Positions 22,537 to 29,561 of a stretch of 31,715 nucleotides of DNA are shown piece after piece (the stretch's first letter is position 1; the number at the start of each line of letters is the position of its first letter). Source of the DNA: Sediminicultor sp035648055 (lineage in GTDB: Bacteria; Atribacterota; Phoenicimicrobiia; Phoenicimicrobiales; Phoenicimicrobiaceae); NCBI GenBank assembly GCA_035648055.1, contig DASRMF010000006.1, positions 1-31,715 of the forward strand, written 5' to 3'. The position numbers and the translations under genes were made by a program. The notes below the pieces were generated by a model. It had not been told where the DNA came from, searched no databases, and saw only the letters and a list, made by a program, of their open reading frames with translations.

Positions 22537-22560
22537 AATTGGAGAATTGGCTAATTGGTG
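22537..22560 (+). repeat. AATTGG-type repeat overlapping the rqcP ribosome binding site
   Basis: AATTGGAGAATTGGCTAATT followed by GGTG is the same word family as at 365-406 and 1061-1097. The final GGTGA lies five bases before the rqcP ATG and is the only ribosome binding site candidate. Confidence 0.7.
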
Positions 22561-22565
22561 AAAAT

Positions 22566-22832
22566 ATGCGATTAGATAAATTTTTAAAAGTAAGCAGATT
22601 AATAAAAAGAAGGACAGAAGCAAAAAAAGCCTGTCTGGCTAAATGCATTAGGATTAATAATCGAATTGCCAAGGCAGGGGATGAAGTTAAGATTAGCGAT
22701 GAAATAAAAATTAATTTTGCTAACAAAATCCTACAAACAAAAGTATTAGATGTCCCTCTGAAGAATATTCCAGCAGAGAAAGCAAGTTCCTTGTATGAAG
22801 TAATAAAAGAAATTAAAAAAGAAGAAGGCTAA
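22566..22832 (+). CDS. rqcP: S4-domain RNA-binding protein RqcP (YabO/Hsp15 type)
   Basis: A small S4-domain protein of 88 residues. Bacillus RqcP stabilises the P-site tRNA on 50S subunits during alanine tailing by RqcH in ribosome-associated quality control. The sequence begins MRLDKFLKVSRLIKRRTEAK, the S4 helix pair that contacts rRNA, followed by CIRINNRIAKAGDEVKISDEI. The C-terminus ends in a Lys/Glu-rich tail. ATG 22566 is chosen because the S4 family starts MRLDKFL. An open frame nine codons upstream is repeat DNA. No RqcH gene is in the window. Identification as RqcP rather than Hsp15 rests on length and this start. Confidence 0.9.
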   Translation: MRLDKFLKVSRLIKRRTEAKKACLAKCIRINNRIAKAGDEVKISDEIKINFANKILQTKVLDVPLKNIPAEKASSLYEVIKEIKKEEG

Positions 22833-23035
22833 GAAATGAAATTCAGAAACCAGAAACTAGAAGCCAGTATCCAGAATAATAAAAATAATTAAATGTAATA
22901 ATGTTGATATATTGTATTGAGTATCCTTCTGACTTTTGACTCCTGGCTACTGAATTCTTTATATAATAATTAAAAAAGCTATGAGTGTTAAGTTATATTT
23001 TTGATTTGCAAGTTAATAAAAGAGGTTTTAGGCAA
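22833..23035. repeat. Word repeats between rqcP and mgtE
   Basis: Forward words CAGAAACCAGAAACTAGAAG and CCAGTATCCAG (22843-22875) are followed by the opposite-strand style CTTCTGACTTTTGACTCC and TGGCTACTGAATTC (22926-22957). A TTGACT at 22936 and a TATAAT at 22962-22967 are 20 bp apart, too far for a good promoter. No gene or M-box-like riboswitch is seen upstream of mgtE. Confidence 0.6.
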
Positions 23036-24403
23036 ATGGAAGAAAAAACAAAAGAGTTGTTAGAAAAAATAATAAGGCTATTGAAAGAGAAAAATATTCA
23101 GGAAGTAAAAGAAATTATTAATGACCTCTATCCCACAGAGTTTGCCGAGTTAACCGATTATTTACCATTAGAACAAACTATTGAAATATTTAAATTAATT
23201 AAAGATGATGAGAAAATTGCGGAATTGCTTTCAGAATTAAATTCAGAGTTACAAGCAAATATTATGGATGCTCTGGGTAAAGAGAAGGCTTCCGATATCT
23301 TAGAAGAAATGGATACTGATGAAGCAGCTGATTTTTTAGGGGAGATAACTCCTGAGGAATCCCGAGAATTGTTAGATTTGATGTCCAAAGAAGAGGCGGA
23401 AGAGATCAAGGAACTATTAAAGTATGAAGAGAACACTGCCGGAAGCATAATGAACAACGAGTTTGTTGCTCTTCCTGAAAATCTTACTGCTGAGGAAGCA
23501 ATAAACAAAATAAGAGAACTTAGCCCGGAAGCAGAGATGATTTTTTATATTTATATTGTAGATAAAAGAGAAAAACTAATTGGAGTCATTTCTTTGCGAT
23601 ATTTAATTATGGCTAATCCTAAAGCTAAAATATCAGAATTTATGGAAGAAGACGTAGTCAGCGTTTTGGACACAGAGGACCAGGAAACAGCAGCTAGAAT
23701 AATTGCTGATTACGATTTTCTAGCCCTGCCAGTTACCAATAAAAAAGGAACTTTATTAGGTATTATCACCGTTGATGATATTATTGATGTATTACAAGAA
23801 GAGGTTACCGAGGATATTCATACGATGGTCGGTTCATCCGAGGTATATGAAGATAAACTTATAAAAGCAAGCCCCTTGACGAGAGCGAAGGCGCGATTTC
23901 CCTGGTTACTTGTGTGTATGGCGGGAGAAATACTTTCCGGTTCGGTTATAAAGCTTCATTCTAATACCTTGCAAAATGTAATGGCTATGGCTTTTTTTAT
24001 TCCTATAATTATGGCTATGGGTGGTAATGTAGGTGCTCAATCTTCAACCATCACAGTTCGTGGATTAGCCACCGGCCAACTCAGGATAGATGAATTATGG
24101 AATAATATTTGGACTGAAACCAAGGTCGGTTCTTTAATAGGGATAGTTGTTGGAATAATTATAGCTTTAGTAGCTCTGGTTTGGCAGGATGATTTTGTAT
24201 TAGGATTGGTAATCGGACTATCGTTATGTTTAACTATGATAACTGCAGCTACTTTTGGTACTTTATTGCCATTGATTTTTACTAAGATTAAGATTGATCC
24301 GGCAATTTCCGCGGGTCCTTTTATCACTACTATAGTAGATGTAGGTAGTTTATTAATATATTTTAGTTTGGGTACCTTTTTATTTAAATGGTTCAGCGGA
24401 TAG
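23036..24403 (+). CDS. mgtE: Magnesium transporter MgtE
   Basis: A Mg2+-selective channel of 455 residues. The N-terminal superhelical domain (about 1-130) has the EEMDTDEAADFLGEI repeat-like segment, followed by two CBS domains (about 135-255) whose Mg2+ sites gate the pore. The membrane domain carries five helices with MAMGGNVGAQSSTITVRGLA and DPAISAGPFITTIVDVGSLL. This layout matches Thermus MgtE. ATG 23036 has AGAGG about ten bases upstream. The frame is open to a GTG at 22985, but those residues precede the family N-terminus. Feedback gating by cytosolic Mg2+ is known for the family. It stands between rqcP and eno with no metal-sensing leader visible. Confidence 0.95.
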   Translation: MEEKTKELLEKIIRLLKEKNIQEVKEIINDLYPTEFAELTDYLPLEQTIEIFKLIKDDEKIAELLSELNSELQANIMDALGKEKASDILEEMDTDEAADFLGEITPEESRELLDLMSKEEAEEIKELLKYEENTAGSIMNNEFVALPENLTAEEAINKIRELSPEAEMIFYIYIVDKREKLIGVISLRYLIMANPKAKISEFMEEDVVSVLDTEDQETAARIIADYDFLALPVTNKKGTLLGIITVDDIIDVLQEEVTEDIHTMVGSSEVYEDKLIKASPLTRAKARFPWLLVCMAGEILSGSVIKLHSNTLQNVMAMAFFIPIIMAMGGNVGAQSSTITVRGLATGQLRIDELWNNIWTETKVGSLIGIVVGIIIALVALVWQDDFVLGLVIGLSLCLTMITAATFGTLLPLIFTKIKIDPAISAGPFITTIVDVGSLLIYFSLGTFLFKWFSG

Positions 24404-24418
24404 AAATTATTTGTTTAA

Positions 24419-24436
24419 ACATTATTTAAATAATGT
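24419..24436. promoter_or_regulatory. 18-bp perfect palindrome between mgtE and eno
   Basis: ACATTATTTAAATAATGT is a perfect palindrome 57 bases before the eno start. It has no loop or U-tract suited to a terminator, so it is more likely a dimeric regulator site. A possible -10 (TAAGAT, 24439-24444) sits three bases away but lacks a well-spaced -35. Confidence 0.4.
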
Positions 24437-24492
24437 GCTAAGATAGTAAAAAAGAATTTTTAAAAAATAAATGAAAAAGGGAGAAAATTAAG

Positions 24493-25773
24493 ATGAGTGA
24501 AATATTTGATGTATATGCGAGAGAAATTTTAGATTCCAGGGGTAATCCCACTGTTGAAGTGGAGGTAGAACTGGAAAGCGGAGCATTCGGCATAGCTCAA
24601 GTTCCTTCAGGAGCCAGTACTGGAGTACACGAGGCTATTGAATTAAGAGATGATGACCCAAAGAGATATTTGGGTAAAGGTGTTCTTAAGGCGGTCGAGA
24701 ATGTAAATGAGATTATTGCTCCTGAAATTATCGGATATGATGCCACAGATCAATTAACGATTGATAAACTACTAATTGAACTTGATGGGACTCCTAACAA
24801 AAGTCGGTTAGGAGCCAACGCAATTTTAGGCGTATCTTTAGCTACCGCAAAAGCAGCAGCTGATTTTTTTGGCTTACCTTTGTATTCTTATATTGGAGGT
24901 GTAAATGCTAAAGAACTTCCTGTACCTATGATGAATATATTAAATGGAGGGAAACATGCTGATAGTGGAGTGGATTTACAGGAGTTTATGATTGTTCCAG
25001 CTGGTGGAGCTAATTTTAAAGAAAGCCTACGAATGGGTGCTGAAACATTTCATACTTTAAAAAAAGTATTAAAAGAAAAAGGATATAATGTGGCAGTAGG
25101 AGATGAAGGCGGGTTTGCTCCCAATTTAAAATCTAGTGAAGAGGCGATTCAGCTAATAGTAGAAGCAATCAAAAAAGCAGGATACGAACCAGGCAAAGAT
25201 ATTTTTATAGCTTTAGATCCTGCAGCTTCAGAATTATACCAGGATGGAAAATATGTATTATCTCGAGAGGGAGTAACTAGAACTTCAGGTGAGATGATAG
25301 ATTATTATGCTTCTTTGGTAGATAAATATCCTATAATTTCCATAGAAGATGGTTTAGCGGAAGATGATTGGGAAGGATGGCAAAAACTTACTCAAAAGCT
25401 AGGTCATAAAATACAAATCGTAGGAGATGACCTCTATGTTACTGACAAAAAGAGACTTAGCAAAGGAATTGAATTAAAGGCTTCTAACTCAATTTTAATA
25501 AAATTAAACCAGATTGGAACTTTAACCGAAACTTTAGATACTATTGAAACAGCAAAGAGGGCGGGTTTTACTGCGGTAATTTCTCATCGTTCCGGAGAAA
25601 CAGAAGACACTACTATTGCTGATTTAGCTGTGGCAACTAATATTGGGCAGATTAAAACCGGTTCTCTTTGTAGAACGGACCGAATTGCCAAATACAACCA
25701 ATTACTGCGTATTGAAGAACAATTAGGAGATCCATCAATTTATCGCGGAAAGGCAGTATTTAATATAAAATAA
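24493..25773 (+). CDS. eno: Enolase
   Basis: Catalyses the reversible dehydration of 2-phosphoglycerate to phosphoenolpyruvate in glycolysis and gluconeogenesis. It has 426 residues, standard length. N-terminal motifs are AREILDSRGNPTVEVEV and the mobile loop PSGASTGVHEA. Catalytic and Mg2+-binding segments are GDEGGFAPNLKSS, FIALDPAASE, ISIEDGLAEDDW and QIVGDDLYVTD. The proton-abstracting Lys lies in SNSILIKLNQIGTLTE. The family signature is SHRSGETEDTTIADLAVA. AGGGAGA precedes ATG 24493. The FtsB-like gene begins one base after its stop, a common eno-ftsB arrangement. Confidence 0.98.
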   Translation: MSEIFDVYAREILDSRGNPTVEVEVELESGAFGIAQVPSGASTGVHEAIELRDDDPKRYLGKGVLKAVENVNEIIAPEIIGYDATDQLTIDKLLIELDGTPNKSRLGANAILGVSLATAKAAADFFGLPLYSYIGGVNAKELPVPMMNILNGGKHADSGVDLQEFMIVPAGGANFKESLRMGAETFHTLKKVLKEKGYNVAVGDEGGFAPNLKSSEEAIQLIVEAIKKAGYEPGKDIFIALDPAASELYQDGKYVLSREGVTRTSGEMIDYYASLVDKYPIISIEDGLAEDDWEGWQKLTQKLGHKIQIVGDDLYVTDKKRLSKGIELKASNSILIKLNQIGTLTETLDTIETAKRAGFTAVISHRSGETEDTTIADLAVATNIGQIKTGSLCRTDRIAKYNQLLRIEEQLGDPSIYRGKAVFNIK

Positions 25774-25774
25774 A

Positions 25775-26062
25775 ATGATATCAATTAGGTCAATATTTCA
25801 TTCTAAAATAGTTTTAGCTGTAATTTTACTTTTAATATTTTATATAGTTTTTTTATTTTCGGATAAATATGCCCGGACATTGCAATTAAAAGAAGATATT
25901 AAAAGATTGGAATCAGAATTAGAAGAGCTAAAATTAAAAAATAATAATTTATCAGAAGAAGTGGAATCACTTCAATCTGATAAATCTATAGAAAAAATTG
26001 CCCGAGAGGAATTAGGTCTTACTAAACCTGATGAAATATTGATTAAAGGTATTGAAAAATGA
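25775..26062 (+). CDS. FtsB/DivIC-family septum formation initiator
   Basis: A small bitopic membrane protein of 95 residues. A short basic N-terminus is followed by one transmembrane helix (about 11-28, KIVLAVILLLIFYIVFLF). Next comes a coiled coil (about 38-70, LKEDIKRLESELEELKLKNN) and the conserved IEKIAREELGLTKPDE segment that defines the family. It belongs to the FtsL/FtsQ-type divisome subcomplex. It starts one base after the eno stop, so it is co-transcribed and probably translated by reinitiation. Naming it FtsB or DivIC depends on lineage, so no symbol is given. Confidence 0.9.
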   Translation: MISIRSIFHSKIVLAVILLLIFYIVFLFSDKYARTLQLKEDIKRLESELEELKLKNNNLSEEVESLQSDKSIEKIAREELGLTKPDEILIKGIEK

Positions 26063-26310
26063 AATTCTTATATCGAATATCGCATTTAGTATATAGTGAA
26101 GAGAATAATAAAAACTAATAATTAGTGTGTGATAAGTAACGAGTTTCGGGTTATAAGTACAAGTTAATTAAATTGACTGGTAGATTGACTAACTAATATA
26201 ATAGGTAAATTGGTAGATTGGTGAATAGGTTAATTGATAAATCAGTCAATTGATTTAAATATAGTTACCTGGTTGATTAAAAATTTATAAACATAATTGT
26301 TTGTAAGCTA
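26063..26310. repeat. Mosaic repeat gap before the tRNA genes
   Basis: The gap contains GTGATAAGTAACGAGT (26127-26142) with a TTTCGGGTTATAAGTAC word, both matching 147-190. It also holds AATTGACTGGTAGATTGAC and AGGTAAATTGGTAGATTGG units of the AATTGG family, plus a TATCGAATATCGC...TAGTATATAGTGAAGAG segment. No gene or terminator is visible. Confidence 0.7.
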
Positions 26311-26339
26311 TTGACGATTTAAAAGATTTATCATATAAT
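26311..26339 (+). promoter_or_regulatory. Promoter of the tRNA-Leu/tRNA-fMet transcript
   Basis: TTGACG at 26311-26316 and TATAAT at 26334-26339 with a 17-bp spacer. The tRNA-Leu gene begins 13 bases after the -10 box, so the 5' leader is only a few bases. Confidence 0.8.
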
Positions 26340-26351
26340 GGATTGCAGTCT

Positions 26352-26437
26352 GCCGGAGTGGCGGAATAGGTAGACGCACAGGACTTAAAATCCTGCGAGC
26401 TGTAAGGTTCGTGCCGGTTCGATTCCGGCCTCCGGCA
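26352..26437 (+). tRNA. tRNA-Leu (anticodon UAA)
   Basis: The acceptor stem GCCGGAG pairs with CTCCGGC. The anticodon arm CAGGA-CTTAAAA-TCCTG gives anticodon TAA. A long variable arm (class II tRNA) and the T-arm GCCGGTTCGATTCCGGC are present. Discriminator is A (26437). The next bases are CCT, so CCA is not encoded and must be added after 3' processing, probably by the RNase Z encoded at 10994. Confidence 0.96.
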
Positions 26438-26537
26438 CCTCTAAAGGTAATGATCGATTGGTAAACTTGGCTTTGTTTGAAAAAAATGTTAAAATTGTTA
26501 TGTACAAAATAAATATTTTACAAATATCAAAATACGG

Positions 26538-26614
<77 letters not shown>

Positions 26615-26620
26615 ATTTTA

Positions 26621-26656
26621 AAAAACCTCTTAATCAAAAACGATAGAGGTTTTTTA
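26621..26656 (+). terminator. Intrinsic terminator after tRNA-fMet
   Basis: AAAAACCTCT (26621-26630) pairs with AGAGGTTTTT (26645-26654) around a 14-base loop, with the T-run extending one base further. It ends the tRNA-Leu/tRNA-fMet transcript. Confidence 0.88.
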
Positions 26657-27090
26657 GTAATACAATAAAAATAGTGAATAGTGAATAGGAAAACAGTATC
26701 AAGTATCGAATATATAGTATATAGTTAGGAAAAGATAAAATTCAAGATGCAAGATGAGAAGATAGTTTTCAGATATCGGTTTTCGGTTTACAGTTTAAAA
26801 ATACAAATTTAAAGATAGACTAGTCGTTAGTGAATAGTATTTAGTAAAGAAAGAAAAGAGAAGCCAGAATTCAGATTAAACTGAAATTAATGACTTAAAA
26901 ACTCTAAACTGAAACTAGTCTTGTATTTTTCATTTTATACTAACGACTAACTAACGACTATTTTAATCGGCAAACCGGGTAACCAACTAATTAGCAAACT
27001 CTTTTCTTGTTACTTATTACTCATCGCTTATCACTGTATTTTAAACGCTAAACGCTCCACGCTAGCTTTATTTGCTAACGATTTACTTTG
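26657..27090. repeat. Long gene-free gap made almost entirely of mosaic repeat words
   Basis: About 430 bases with no gene. Words seen: TAGTGAATAGTGAATAGG (26672-26689), CAGTATCAAGTATCGAATAT (reverse of the GATACTTGATACT family), TTCAAGATGCAAGATGAG, TTTTCAGATATCGGTTTTCG with GGTTTACAG, AGTCGTTAGTGAATAGTATT and its reverse-complement style ACTAACGACTAACTAACGAC (26940-26959), AGAAGCCAGAATTCAG, GGCAAACCGGGTAACCAACT, TACTCATCGCTTATCACTG, and AACGCTAAACGCTCCACGCT. It is the richest collection of the family in the window. No promoter for the following tRNA is evident. Confidence 0.75.
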
Positions 27091-27167
27091 GGCGGTGTAG
27101 CTCAGATGGCTAGAGCATGCGGTTCATACCCGCAGGGTCCTGAGTTCGAATCTCAGCACCGCCACCA
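27091..27167 (+). tRNA. Elongator tRNA-Met (anticodon CAU)
   Basis: The acceptor stem GGCGGTG pairs with CACCGCC. The anticodon arm TGCGG-TTCATAC-CCGCA gives anticodon CAT. Discriminator is A with encoded CCA (27165-27167). C1:A72 is absent, so it is not the initiator. The loop TTCATAC and overall sequence match Firmicutes elongator Met tRNAs. A tRNA-Ile2 (CAU read as lysidine) is less likely, because those usually carry CTCATAA. It is notable that the tRNA(Ile)-lysidine synthase gene follows immediately. Confidence 0.92.
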
Positions 27168-27183
27168 AAAATATTTATCTCAA

Positions 27184-27219
27184 AATTAAAGGCCTTTCTA
27201 ATTAGAAAGGCCTTTAATT
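27184..27219. terminator. 36-bp perfect palindrome between tRNA-Met and tilS
   Basis: The sequence from AATTAAAGGCCTTTCT (27184-27199) through its exact reverse complement ending at 27219 is a perfect palindrome. It can fold as a 16-bp stem with an AATT loop. It most likely ends the tRNA-Met transcript, but the U-tract is poor, so a processing or regulatory role for tilS is possible. Each half also contains the self-complementary AAAGGCCTTT. Confidence 0.6.
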
Positions 27220-27234
27220 ACAAAAGGATAAAAA

Positions 27235-28689
27235 ATGTTAGAAGAGAAGATTTTGCAAACTATAAAAAAGTTTGATATGCTCTCTTTCAATGACAGAGTC
27301 CTGATAGGTATATCAGGAGGTCCTGACTCAGTAACCCTTCTCCAGGTTTTATTATCTCTTAAAAAGAGATACAACCTATCGTTTTTTATTGCTCATCTTG
27401 ATCATATGCTTAGAGGAGAAGAATCAGATGAAGATGCAAATTTTGTTAAAAATTTAGCCCAAGAGTCAGGTTTGCCTTGCGAAGTTAAAAGCTGTAATTT
27501 AACAGAGATTGTTCAGAAAGAGCATCTAAGTATAGAAGAAGCTGCCCGTAAATGCAGATATAAATTTTATTCAGAAACTGCTAAGAAATTTGAGGTAAAC
27601 AAGATTGCTTTGGGTCATAATGCCGATGATCAAGTAGAAACTGTTATGATGAGATTTTTAAGAGGAAGTGGATTAGAGGGTTTGATGGGAATCCCTCCGG
27701 TGCGAGGCAAAATAATCAGACCTTTGATAGAGTGCAGCAGAGAAGAGATTGAAGAATACTGTAAAGAAAATAAAATAGAGTATAGGGTAGATTCGAGCAA
27801 TAAAGAAATTGTATATTTTAGAAATAAAATTAGATTAGAGCTTTTTCCTTTGCTTTCCGAAGGTTATAATAAAAATATAAAAGATATTATACTGCGTCTC
27901 AGGAGTATAATTAGTGAAGTTTCGGTATATCTAAACCAAGAGACAGAATTGCTTTTTAAAGAAGTTGCAAGGCGAGAAAGTCCAGAAACGGTAATTATTG
28001 ATTTAAAAAAATTTACCTCTCTCCCTCTGGCTTTAAAGAGGAGGATAATTAGAAAATCTATTGAAGTTGTAAAGGGAGATCTTTATTCCATAAGCTTTAG
28101 ACATAACAATGAAATATTAAAACTTACTGAGTACCAGCTGGGTGAAAAAGAAATTTATCTCCCGGATAATTTAATGGTCAAGAAGATTTATAACAAAATA
28201 ATGATTTACAAAAAGAGTGTTTCTAAAGATCAAACAGAAAGGATACCTATCCCTTGGGAATACGATATATTAATTCCAGGGAAAACAGAGATTAAATTTT
28301 TAGGGATAAAGGTTGAAATAAAAAAATTAGATTCTGCAGACATAAAATCTTCTTTATACTTTACTAAAAAAAAACCTAAAGGGGAATTTCTGGAATTTAT
28401 TGATTATAATAAAGTTAAGCTTCCTCTTAAATTAAGAAATAGACGGAGCGGAGATAAATTTTATCCCTTAAAGATGAAGGGCTTAAAAAAAGTTAAAGAT
28501 TTTTTTATTGATAATAAAATTCCTAAAAGTCATCGAGATTTAATTCCCATCCTGGTTGATAGCGAAGATCAAATAATTTGGATTATGGGAATGAGATTGG
28601 ATGACCGGGTAAAAATTAACTCTAATACTAAAAAAGTGCTCTGCATAAAGATAAAAATAAAAAATAATTTTTTGCAGGAATATTTTTGA
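27235..28689 (+). CDS. tilS: tRNA(Ile)-lysidine synthase TilS
   Basis: Converts C34 of tRNA-Ile2 (CAU) to lysidine so that it reads AUA and is charged with Ile. It has 484 residues. The N-terminal PP-loop ATPase domain has SGGPDSVTLL (27-36), IAHLDHMLRGEESDEDANFV and LGHNADDQVETVMMRFLRGSGLEGLMG. After a linker domain, the C-terminal TilS domain contains KLRNRRSGDKFYPLKMKGLKKVKDFFIDNKIP and a DRVKIN end. This long form with the C-terminal domain is the Bacillus-like type. AAAGGA precedes ATG 27235. hpt follows, the same tilS-hpt-ftsH order found in Bacillus and many Firmicutes. Confidence 0.96.
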   Translation: MLEEKILQTIKKFDMLSFNDRVLIGISGGPDSVTLLQVLLSLKKRYNLSFFIAHLDHMLRGEESDEDANFVKNLAQESGLPCEVKSCNLTEIVQKEHLSIEEAARKCRYKFYSETAKKFEVNKIALGHNADDQVETVMMRFLRGSGLEGLMGIPPVRGKIIRPLIECSREEIEEYCKENKIEYRVDSSNKEIVYFRNKIRLELFPLLSEGYNKNIKDIILRLRSIISEVSVYLNQETELLFKEVARRESPETVIIDLKKFTSLPLALKRRIIRKSIEVVKGDLYSISFRHNNEILKLTEYQLGEKEIYLPDNLMVKKIYNKIMIYKKSVSKDQTERIPIPWEYDILIPGKTEIKFLGIKVEIKKLDSADIKSSLYFTKKKPKGEFLEFIDYNKVKLPLKLRNRRSGDKFYPLKMKGLKKVKDFFIDNKIPKSHRDLIPILVDSEDQIIWIMGMRLDDRVKINSNTKKVLCIKIKIKNNFLQEYF

Positions 28690-28711
28690 TTTTAATAAGG
28701 AAGGAGAAAAA

Positions 28712-29266
28712 ATGCTAAAGAATAATGAAATTGATGAAATTTTAATCACAGAAGAAGAAATTAGAGAAAAAATTACAGAATTAGGGAAAAAAATAACCCG
28801 GGACTATCAAGGCAAAGATCTGGTCTTTATAGGTGTATTAAGGGGAGCCGTAATATTTATGTCAGATTTAGCTCGAGCAATTTCAATTCCCATGATATTT
28901 GATTTTATGGCTATTTCCAGTTATGGGGCAGCTACAGAATCTTCGGGAGTAGTAAGGATATTAAAAGATCTGGATGAAAGTATTGCAGGGAAAGATGTTT
29001 TAATAGTTGAAGATATAGTGGATACCGGATTGACTCTTGATTATTTGTTTAAAATTTTGAAATCACGAAAACCTGCTAGCTTAAAGGTTTGTACTCTTTT
29101 AACCAAAAGTGTCAGAAGAAAAGTTAAGGTTAGAGTTGATTATTTAGGATTCGATATTCCTAATAAATTTGTAGTTGGTTACGGTTTGGATTATGCGGGT
29201 AAGTTTAGAAATGTTCCTTTTATTTTTACCCTTAATCCCAAAATATACAAGGGAGAGTTGAAGTAA
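28712..29266 (+). CDS. hpt: Hypoxanthine phosphoribosyltransferase
   Basis: A purine-salvage enzyme of 184 residues that makes IMP (and usually GMP) from hypoxanthine or guanine and PRPP. The PRPP-binding loop is VLIVEDIVDTGLTLDYL (about 95-111). Other family segments are VFIGVLRGAVIFMSDLARAI, with the GVLRG flexible loop, DFMAISSYGAATESSG, and the C-terminal DYLGFDIPNKFVVGYGLDYAGKFRN. AAGGAGAAAA precedes ATG 28712. It lies 22 bases after tilS, an arrangement conserved in Firmicutes. Confidence 0.95.
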   Translation: MLKNNEIDEILITEEEIREKITELGKKITRDYQGKDLVFIGVLRGAVIFMSDLARAISIPMIFDFMAISSYGAATESSGVVRILKDLDESIAGKDVLIVEDIVDTGLTLDYLFKILKSRKPASLKVCTLLTKSVRRKVKVRVDYLGFDIPNKFVVGYGLDYAGKFRNVPFIFTLNPKIYKGELK

Positions 29267-29466
29267 ACCGTTACCTGGTTACCCGCTTTACCAGTTGACC
29301 AGTCGAATTAGCCAGCTAGCTGGTTTTATATTAATTCTTCAACTAACCAACCAATTAACCAACTAACTAGCTAACTAAATTCAAGATACTGATTAACTAA
29401 TCGGATAACCGGCAAACTGGCTAACCGGATAACTCTTTCTTAACTCGATACTTTCTCTTTATATGT
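29267..29466. repeat. Mosaic repeats between hpt and ftsH
   Basis: Words of the family dominate: ACCTGGTTACCCGCTTTACC, TGACCAGTCGAATTAGCCAG, CTAACCAACCAATTAACC and GATAACCGGCAAACTGG with GCTAACCGG. The 33-base block at 29358-29390 is shared with 1997-2029. A CCAG-CTAG-CTGG palindrome followed by TTTTAT (29312-29329) could be a weak terminator for hpt. No gene is seen. Confidence 0.65.
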
Positions 29467-29495
29467 TTGTTTTTATATACGAATTATGCTAAAAT
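29467..29495 (+). promoter_or_regulatory. Predicted promoter of ftsH
   Basis: TTGTTT at 29467-29472 and TAAAAT at 29490-29495 with a 17-bp spacer. The leader to the TTG start would be about 60 bases. Confidence 0.6.
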
Positions 29496-29561
29496 TATTA
29501 TGCAATAAGAGCATAAAATAAACTTGTTATAAGAAATATTTGGAAAAAGGAGAAAAATTTC

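Noticed and set aside
22833..23035. Mg2+ riboswitch (M-box or ykkC-like) upstream of mgtE
   Set aside because: The gap is made of repeat words, with no recognisable aptamer or terminator.
27091..27167. Interpretation as tRNA-Ile2 (lysidine target) because tilS is adjacent
   Set aside because: The anticodon loop TTCATAC and acceptor GGCGGTG match elongator Met tRNAs rather than Ile2, which usually has CTCATAA.
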